Assembly: GCA_030549495.1 (NCBI GenBank)
Contig: JAUIRK010000951.1
Coordinates: forward strand, 434,001 to 498,000
Direction: 5' to 3'
DNA: 64,000 nt
DNA from: Nectonema munidae
Taxonomy: Eukaryota > Nematomorpha > Nectonematoida > Nectonematidae
In this document: positions 56,962-64,000 of the stretch, in pieces
Layout: every line of letters begins with the position of its first letter
Numbering within the stretch: position 1 is the first letter of the stretch
Notes under the pieces: generated by a model
The model's database searches: none
What the model saw: the letters and a program-made list of their open reading frames with translations, nothing else
Told to the model about the DNA's origin: nothing
Translations under genes and position numbers: made by a program

Positions 56962-59452
56962 CCCATTATAACCCAACAAGGCTAAAATTTGATAAAAAGA
57001 GTTAATTTTTAAAAACTAATTCTTTAATGTCTATCTAAATATACTGAAATTAAAAAATAATTAAAAAAAAATTTTATTCTTTATAAAAAAATATGACTCC
57101 TAAAGGAGTCATTGGGATTGTTGGATAATATAAAGGTAAAATTAAAAAAACTTTTATTAATAAAAATAACTAGTGTTGATGAAAAACTTGCCAACAGTTT
57201 TTTAAATGTAAATAAACTTCACATTTTTTACATTTAATTTTTGTGTTTTTTTTACATATATAACAGCGTCTTGATGTAGTAAATGATTCTGGATTATGAT
57301 TATGATTGTCTGTTCTTATATCTTTACTTGGAACAGATTTTCTTGCTTTTGGACCCAAATTAATGTTTAGTGGTGGCTTTGACTTTTTTTAGGAGAACTT
57401 GAACTATTTCTCTTCGAAAATCTTTGTTACAGATTTTGGAGTTATTGATTTTTTGATATAACCTCCAAGAAAAAACAAAAGCTGTATTTATTGAGTTTAT
57501 TATCAGCGGCCAATACCACTTTTTACATTTTTATTTGTGGTCTATAAACAGACAAAAACTGATCAAAAAGATCTACGCCTCCCATTCCTCTGTTGTAGGC
57601 TTTTATAACAAAAGGGTGGTTTACTTTTATTTTTCCACAATTTTTTTTCCATCTATGAACATCTATCAAAGGAAAAACGCTCTCCGAATTTGTACAAACG
57701 GTGACGATTGAATTGTCCATCCATCTTGTAATTTGAACGCCATTACTACTAAAGTTTTCAAAAAACCCTCTTTCTTTTTTTAAAAAAGTTCTTCTATTTG
57801 TTAAAGGACATTTGGATGCTCTATTCTCTCTCATTGTTCCAGTTGCCCTAATACCATTATCATTCAGTTCTTTTATCAGAGAAAAAGATGTAAAAAAATT
57901 ATCAAAATAAAATTGATGTTCTATGGGATTAGGACATCTAAAAACCATTTATTTAACTACTCGTGTCCCTAACGGTTCTTTCGAATTGTGAGATTTATCG
58001 TTACCTTCATAAATTTCTAATTTGTATGGCATACCTGTTGAACTTGCAAGAACCCATGTTTTAAAACCAAAACGAATGGGTTTATTTCTAATAAATTGTT
58101 TGCAACCATGTCGACCATAGTAAGGTGTCATCGACTCATTAATACTTAAATCTTCATGGTTGATTCCATATTTTATAAGTATTAAATTAAGAATTTCAAA
58201 CAAAGGTAAAACTTTAGCCATTTTTCTTTTTGACAAATTATCATTGTTTGCACAATGTAAAAATTTTTTCAATTCCTGAAATCTGTTTCTACTCATTGTT
58301 GTAGAAAAAATTGGACATTCAATATCCTTTTGTTTACTCCAATAATATCTTTCTGAAGTTCTGACATTGTATCCGGATAAAAAAACTAAACCGATAAAAT
58401 TACAAATTTCCTCATTAGAAGCATAAAAATTTTGAAAATTATGGTTTCTCTTGGCGTAGTTATTTGTTTCCTCCGTCAACAAGTAAAGCATATCTTCAAA
58501 TATATCAAAAAAAACTTGCCAGCACGTTTTATCTAGTAATTCAGGGTGTAAATGTAGTAAATTCTTCATGGCTACTCATCCTCATTTCCATCGCATTTTT
58601 TTCTTTTGTATGAATTGGCTGACCACTCCACTTTAGTTTTGAAAGACATGGTTCATTTATTTCAATGTCGTCTTGAATAGGAAAAACATCAACTTCTGCA
58701 CAAATTTCAAGTGAAGCAACATTCTCTGTTTCATCTTGTTCCATGTCGCTTTCTTCACCTCCAGATGGTACACCAGTAACAACTATATCAGCTGTCAAAA
58801 CATTTTCTGCACTAATATAATCAAGAGCATTTTCTAAGTAAGTAAAATGTAGTTGGTCATCCATTTATTGTCAAAAAAATTAGATTTGAAAAAAGCTTAA
58901 AAAAAAATCAAAATTTCGAATAATATAAAATTCTAAAAATATTTAAAAAAAAGATCTAAATATATTTTTGAAATTTTTTAGATTTTAAGTTATATATATA
59001 TAATTATTTTTTGATTTTTAACCTATGGACAAAATTTTTTATTTTTTATTGAAAAACATTATATTATCCCAATGACTCCTTAGGGAGTCATAGTTTTAAT
59101 AAGCAACTAGTTATAAACTAAAAATAAAATTTATATTATTTTAATTTAAACAAATTTTAAAAATATTATTTAAATGTTTACATTATAAAAATTCTAAATA
59201 TAGTTTTTTTTTATCACAGAATAATTAAAAAACAAAAATGTGGCAAAATTTGTACAAATTATCCAAACACTAAGCTTTTAACAAATATATCTTTTTTTGA
59301 ACGTGAAATTTTTACTTTTTTTTTTTACAAGTTGAAATAAAAAGTTTAAAAAACATTATTGTATAAAATTTTTTTAAATATTTTCAATTTTTTCTATTGG
59401 AAATTTTGACTAAAAAATTTGATTCCTTAAGGAGTCAATGAGATATAATGGG
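56962..59452 (-). mobile_element. piggyBac-type transposon in the DMAC2-like intron
   Basis: It starts CCCATTATAACCCAAC after TTAA (56958-56961) and ends, inward, CCCATTATATCTCATTG. The right flank is TTCC, a decayed TTAA. A palindrome TGACTCCTAAAGGAGTCA occurs at 57094-57111, with a close copy at 59073-59090 and a third at 59421-59438. The first two are followed, in inverted sense, by ATTGGGAT...ATAATATAA, so they form an inner inverted repeat. 2491 bp, with a broken transposase on the minus strand. The terminal CCCATT is shared with the small TTAA MITEs at 42.4-51.9 kb. Confidence 0.85.
57170..58864 (-). pseudogene. piggyBac-type transposase with first catalytic Asp changed to Asn
   Basis: The ATG at 58864 opens an acidic N-terminus ('GEESDMEQDETENVAS'). 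A frame change near 58560 leads into 'YASNEEICNFIGLVFLSGYN', 'YYWSKQKDIECPIFSTTMSR' and 'NRFQELKKFLHCANND'. The first catalytic motif reads 'DLSINESMTPYYGRHGCKQF' where the family has SIDESM, so the Asp is Asn. A single in-frame stop at 57949-57951 precedes 'PNPIEHQFYFDNFFTSFSLI' (second Asp kept) and 'YNRGMGGVDLFDQFLSVYRP' (third and fourth Asp kept). After another frame change come 'KKWYWPLIINSINTAFVFSW' and the Cys-rich tail 'RRCYICKKNTKIKCKKCEVY', ending at 57170. At least three lesions plus the Asn make it inactive. Confidence 0.85.
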
Positions 59453-59835
59453 TTCCCACTTTCATTTTCAAACGACGCGAACAAATTTTATATCAAATTA
59501 CTTAATGCCATCTCTTTTTCTTGTATTTTAAAATGTCATATGTTTGAATTGTCGTGATAGTGTTGGAATGACACAGACAATTTTATGATTTTAATTTAAT
59601 GTCGGCGCTTGAAATCTCTGACTACAGATTATGTCAGTCTTTTAAGTACTAGCTAGAATTAATTGTGATCAGAGCATCCTTTTTGTATATACTTCATCCG
59701 ATTTTCCTTTTTGTGTCCATCTTTTTTTCAAGTTTGGAATCGGTGGTCATGATTCTAAGTCTCGACTTCATTTTGTCTTGTACATAATTGAGGCCAATTT
59801 TTTCTCCTTCTTTTGAAAGGTCCGCCTCTTCTTCA

Positions 59836-60130
59836 TTTTTCCATCAAAAATCAGAATTGAATGAGTGGGGATTGTGTCGGAATTAAAAGACTCCTGTTCG
59901 AAAGTAAATGAAAAAGAGTCGGAAGTGAAAAGAATGAATCGAAATTGAAGAAGTCGGAGTAGGAATTAAAGGAGTGGGAATTGAAAATTTGGAGTCCGAA
60001 TGGGAAGAGCTGGAATCCGAATGGCAAGATTCCTAGTCGAAATTGAATAGAATCGAAAAGGTCCGAGTTGGAATTGAAAGAATCTAAGTCAAAATTGGAA
60101 TAATCAGAGTCGGAATTGAAGTGAGTTGGG
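59836..60130. repeat. Degenerate GAGTCGGAATTGAA minisatellite
   Basis: About fifteen degenerate units of 17-20 bases such as GAGTCGGAATTGAAG, GTCGAAATTGAATAGAATC and AAGTCAAAATTGGAATAATC, all purine-rich on the plus strand. It lies 200 bases before the second DMAC2-like exon. Confidence 0.75.
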
Positions 60131-60338
60131 CATGTAAGTCAGACACGTGAAAAAATACTAGTCCGATTCTTAGTTTTTACATTCCAATGTTTTATATATT
60201 TGTCGCCTCCCAGCATTTGCCCCCTGAGGGACCCTCACTTTATTCATTTTCACTTGAGCTGAGTAGCATAATATACGAAGAGCAAAGAGAATACTTACTA
60301 GTTTTTATTGATGAATTTGTATTGACTCTTTGAAATAG

Positions 60339-60592
60339 ATCTAAAAGTTCTTGTTATCAAAGACCTTCCTTCGCTGAAAAAGATGGATCAAGTGCAAAAC
60401 TTCCTCTACTGCGTCGAAGATATGCTGCCGAATACGAAAGTGATTCACGACTACAATGTCTCCTTTTACTCGGATGAAGACTTGCACGTTATCGAGCAGG
60501 CCACGGAAGCTCGCGCTGACAGTGGGGCCGACCGAAAAGAAAATCAAACCTCTGACTTAAATGAGGCTATACATCTTCCAAATAAATCTTGA
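60339..60592 (+). CDS. DMAC2/ATP5SL-like protein, terminal exon
   Basis: Acceptor AAATAG|AT in phase 1: the C left by the first exon plus AT gives His, so the joined reading is 'LLYLLDHLKVLVIKDLPSLK'. It continues 'MDQVQNFLYCVEDMLPNTKV' and 'IHDYNVSFYSDEDLHVIEQA', then a polar tail 'ADSGADRKENQTSD', with a stop at 60590-60592. The 'L..L.L.DLP.....................ML[P]N..V' ending matches the C-terminus of DMAC2/ATP5SL (family: LSDLP....L..IL.EMLPNCEV). Exact phase agreement and family order support the pair. Confidence 0.75.
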
Positions 60593-62372
60593 AAGCGTGA
60601 AAATATGTCACTCACTAGTCTCCAATCCCAAGCAATGCTACTCTTTTACAAAACATGATTTTGCTCATATTTCATAATGTGCATAATAATAATTATTTCT
60701 ATCATTTCCTTTTCAAATTTGCATCATTTTAAGAATATAACTTTGTAGGTGTTTGTTAGTTAATTCAGTAGCAGTATTAATTGGTTGGTCTTTGATTTAG
60801 AGTTAGTATTGTTGAAACAAATAAATTTAGCTAATTACTTTGAAATTTGAATAATCTGTTTCAATAATACTGACTACAGTGGAAGCCCCACTTTCTGAGC
60901 GGTAAGAGAGACGTCATGATATTTGTTCGGCTGACTATGTTTGAATTGGTATCATCTGACATTCTTTTTAATACAGACGCAACTTAAAATTCTTCTACCC
61001 GCACCCGCCATGTATGTGTTAGGGTTAATTTTGTGAAGATATTGATGAAGGAGTCGTGATTTGATGGCGCTAAGTTTTGCGAGTGTGTGTCTTGTTTTGA
61101 TCGGTATTGCTCAGATGCCTCAATTAGTGGTGGTGGTGGAATCTTGGTGATTTTATTGGACTTAAGTGCGGAGAGCTATTTTTGTAACAGCTTGTTTGTG
61201 TATTTTATTTACCTCTGGTTGATATTAAGGCCCTTGATTAATTTTGGAAAATGGTGTTGTATGTTGTATCTATTATTTTATTTTGTATTTCAGAAAGACG
61301 AAACACAATTGCGAAAAGATCAATTAGAGTTAAAAGTGTATACTTATATTGAAATTGTTTGCGATACAAATTGAATGGAAAACCTGCTTTCGACTGTTAG
61401 CTTGTTTACTAAAACGATATCCATGTTCTTGAATTAATTCGAAAATCTTCATTATTTAATATAAAAAAAGTCAAAAATATTATAATTAAAAACACCATGG
61501 TTTTCACACTTTTGTAAACAACTCATAGAATACTGATTTACTTATTTATAGAAGCCTCATAATAATAATACCCCACACTACGCTGAATTCTTTTGGGACC
61601 AGTCTCCTTTTATTCTAAATCTCTATCGTTGAGGCGGTCTTTCGAAGCGGGCTTTTTTTCAAGGGAATATTGTAGGTTCTAAGATTTCGAATGAATCGAC
61701 TCTTCGTGTTAACCTAGTGAATTCATTTCTTAGGTCATTTTTGTCATAAAGCCTTAGGCGATTGGATATCAGTGCAGATTGCAAAAGATTCATTAGAATG
61801 ATTTTATCAACAGGAAGATTACTCTCACTGATTAAAAGACAAAATAAAGCGTTTTTGAGATATCATCTAAACATGTTTACATTGAAATAAGGGAGTACTT
61901 AAAAAATATGCTTATCTCCTGAGGATAGAGAAAGAATAGAAAGACACTTGAAATATGAAAAATACTCTGAACTTTCAAAGTTTGTCTTCATTTTTTTTAT
62001 TTTTCACATTGGTACTATCTTTGTTATAAATTGTGTTTCTTTTTCTCCCTTAGTGATATTTGTATCAATTTTACGGTTATACGTTAATAAGGAATTTTTT
62101 ATCAATTTATTTATGTAAATATGTAACATTTGCATTTGAAAATTGGTGTTCAATAAATGTTAATAAACATAGTATGCACTTAAATTTTGATTTAAATAAA
62201 TTAGAAAAGATAATATTATGAATTAAAGGTATCATAAATGGTATATCCTAAGTAATGAGGAAACAATATGCATGCTTGTCTGTGTGTGTTGGTAACAATT
62301 ATTGTGCTGACATTTGTATCTACATTGTGAAGGGTCCACTGTATATGATCCAGTGGAGAGGATACATTTGTG
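60593..62372. other. Intergenic space between convergent genes
   Basis: No gene recognised. It must hold the 3' untranslated regions of both neighbours. An open frame at 61087-61374 has no motif. Confidence 0.4.
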
Positions 62373-62758
62373 TTAATCCGCATCAACTGTGGGGTTGATA
62401 TCAAATAAACTTTCTGAGTAATGGATTCCCCTGAATATGATGACACATGTGGCAGAGAATGTGACGAATGTGAAGGCGTAGAAGCAGATGCGATCAATGA
62501 TCATCGCCACAAACTTCCAATCATTCGCGTATTCCTTTTCCCTGTCATCCTCTCTCATCCTGTCCGTGATGAATCTGAGTTCTTCTAGAACGTTTTCAAC
62601 CCCGCTTGCGCCTGCCTTCTTGCGGGGATCGCTGTGTTCTGCATTCGAGAGTAGGTTGTGAAACGTTTCTTGATTTCTTGCCGAAATTTGTTCAAATCCC
62701 ACGTTGGCGTAATGATATTGTGGCATACCCTTTTGAAGGTTGGCCGGCTCCAAAATTT
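62373..62758 (-). CDS. Nicotinic acetylcholine receptor-like subunit, last exon (MA helix, TM4, stop)
   Basis: Read on the minus strand from the acceptor TTTATATTATAG: '[20 protein letters not shown]' (cytoplasmic loop), '[20 protein letters not shown]' (the amphipathic MA helix; nAChR family: I...LR.I.D.M...D), '[20 protein letters not shown]' (family: DWKFAAMVVDR.CL), and the fourth membrane segment '[13 protein letters not shown]', ending '[16 protein letters not shown]' and TAA. This is the C-terminus of a cation-selective cys-loop receptor; whether it is alpha or non-alpha cannot be told without the ligand-binding exons. The first bases imply phase 1, which does not match the phase-0 donor of the exon at 63215, so a small exon may lie between or the acceptor may be the in-frame CAAAAG near 62729. 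Confidence 0.85.
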
Positions 62759-63214
62759 CTATAATATAAAGTTTTTATAATTTCTCCATATTCTAATTGA
62801 GATTGAAAACTCTAAAGATTTTTTCTAACAAACGATAGTGTTTAACCGTTAGGATAAGATTTACAGCAATTCTATGAAATCGATTATATTTATCTTGGTC
62901 TCGAATTTTACAATCAAAATAATAAAAGTAGTTTTATTTTTGTCTTTGTTAAGCTTTATCTTGGGTTCGATTGCAACAACCCCAATATCTTTCTTAGGTA
63001 TGCTTAAAAAATATAATTTATCCTAATTGTCTTACTAATTGTTTACTTGTTATGATTGCTGTAGAAATGAGTGCCTTAGTTTTTTGATATCATTTGCTTA
63101 AATGCAAATTTATATAAAAAAAACCTCATCTCATACATTTATGAGAGTATTTTATCCTCTTTTTAAAGTTCTAAATAGTGATCAATTAAAATTTTCTCCT
63201 CTCTTCAACTTTAC
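62759..63214 (-). other. Intron of the nicotinic receptor-like gene
   Basis: AT-rich, 456 bases, GTAAAG to TATTATAG. I saw no convincing extra exon, although the phase mismatch asks for one. Confidence 0.5.
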
Positions 63215-63448
63215 TTGATTGGAGGAGGGGAATGGGTTATGCAAATGATTACTATTTTTTTCGTAATGTAATTCGTTATCGTTTTCCAGTATTTTTGCGA
63301 AAAGCGTTCTTGATTGCGTCTCCTTTAATTCAATTTCTCTCAGTTTGGCATTGAGGGTTGATATCTTTCTCTTCTGTTTGCGTTCCATATCGACAGGTCT
63401 TTCCATCTTCAAAACATTAGCGAGAATATCGATGAACAATCTTCTTAT
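63215..63448 (-). CDS. Nicotinic acetylcholine receptor-like subunit, cytoplasmic-loop exon
   Basis: Acceptor GTATTTTTTCAG, donor CAA|GTAAAG; 234 bases, phase 0 at both ends. It encodes 'IRRLFIDILANVLKMERPVD' (the stretch right after TM3 in nAChR subunits; family: VR..FL...P..L.M.RP), then a long polar loop 'MERKQKRKISTLNAKLREIE' to 'NHLHNPFPSSNQ'. Upstream exons with the ligand-binding domain and TM1-3 lie beyond the right edge of the window. Confidence 0.8.
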
Positions 63449-64000
63449 CTGAAAAAATACATAGAAAGAAAGATGTGGGTTAACCCGATAAGTACGAGAA
63501 AAAGGAGAAGAATTTCTTGATTTCAAATTTCTTGCATTTTTTGAATTCTAATGATTTCGACTAAAAACTGAACATCATCTGCTGTAAATTAATTTTCGCA
63601 TAACTTAAAACGGACGATTTTTATTTAGTATGGTACTGATCCACTCTGTCTAAAAAGGTTAATTTCGACTCTTCTTATTACTGACTCATTGGATCGAAAG
63701 CCACTATCAAAGAAGTGATATTAAAATCTTAGTTTTCATTTTTTTGGGTAAAAAGTGAGAAGTTAATCCTTATTTTTCTTTAGTTTAACAACTTTTGACA
63801 AAAATATTAAAAAAATTTTAACTCTCTTTGTGATATTCGAATCAATAGCATCATCACTCTTTTCTAACAAATAAATTTATATTAGATTGGGGCGAAGATT
63901 GATGTCGTTTATATTTTTAATTTTTAAGGTTTTTACTGTGTGCTTTCGCTGAGACTCGGCGATGAGATTTTATTAGCTTTGACTCTCTTTAACCAGCTAT
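63449..64000. other. Receptor intron up to the window edge
   Basis: No exon recognised. An intron of the receptor gene is the simplest reading. Confidence 0.45.

Larger units (their letters stand above)
56117..60338 (+). other. DMAC2-like intron with transposon insertions
   Basis: A 4222-base intron, GTAAGA to TTTGAAATAG. It holds a BED-finger fragment (56388-56612), a piggyBac-type transposon (56962-59452) and a minisatellite (59836-60130). The splice sites look intact. Confidence 0.65.

Noticed and set aside
61087-61374. 95-codon plus-strand frame as a membrane protein
   Set aside because: Hydrophobic because of T-rich sequence; it begins within low-complexity GTGG repeats and has no homology I can name.

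Overview
This is an AT-rich eukaryotic window with few genes and many transposable elements. The genes that can be supported are split, with GT-AG introns. They include the last exons of a nicotinic acetylcholine receptor-like subunit, so the source is an animal. Base composition and transposon content would fit an arthropod, perhaps a crustacean, but nothing here fixes the species and that part is inference.

Three host loci stand out. (1) At 11.7-17.2 kb (+), a secreted protein of unknown function is encoded by a signal-peptide exon followed by three exons of about 100 codons each. Every intron lies in phase 1, so each exon looks like one extracellular module. (2) At 55.8-60.6 kb (+), two exons of a leucine-rich-repeat protein of the DMAC2/ATP5SL (ATP synthase subunit s-like) family flank a 4.2-kb intron that holds a whole piggyBac-type transposon and a minisatellite. 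(3) At 62.4-63.4 kb (-), the cytoplasmic loop, the fourth membrane segment and the stop codon of a nicotinic receptor subunit lie tail-to-tail with locus 2.

The rest is mostly layered mobile DNA. From the left: a ZBED5-like hAT fossil (0.3-5.3 kb) is split by a foldback-like element, which in turn holds a minisatellite split by a 5'-truncated LINE. A second hAT fragment follows (6.4-7.7 kb), then a third, complete-ended hAT (7.9-10.8 kb, 8-bp target duplication) that carries a SINE with its own 8-bp duplication. Between 18 and 29.7 kb lies a stack: a Merlin-like fragment split by a hAT, then a piggyBac element (21.1-29.7 kb). That piggyBac is split by a block containing a hairpin element with arms over 800 bp, a second piggyBac sitting in the hairpin at a TTAA, and a Merlin-like element with long terminal inverted repeats.

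From 29.7 kb there is a second copy of the SINE, a broken Ty3/gypsy-type fossil (31.0-32.8 kb), a tRNA-like SINE, an unclassified transposase-like fossil (35.5-36.5 kb), a hAT (39-41 kb) and a pogo/Tigger element (41.1-42.2 kb). Between 42.4 and 51.9 kb are six copies of a small TTAA-flanked MITE family whose ends match the piggyBac element in the DMAC2-like intron. A pair of inverted repeats at 48.2 and 55.6 kb may bound an unrecognised 7.4-kb element with other transposons nested inside.

All calls come from reading the sequence and the translated frames. No alignment or database search was run.
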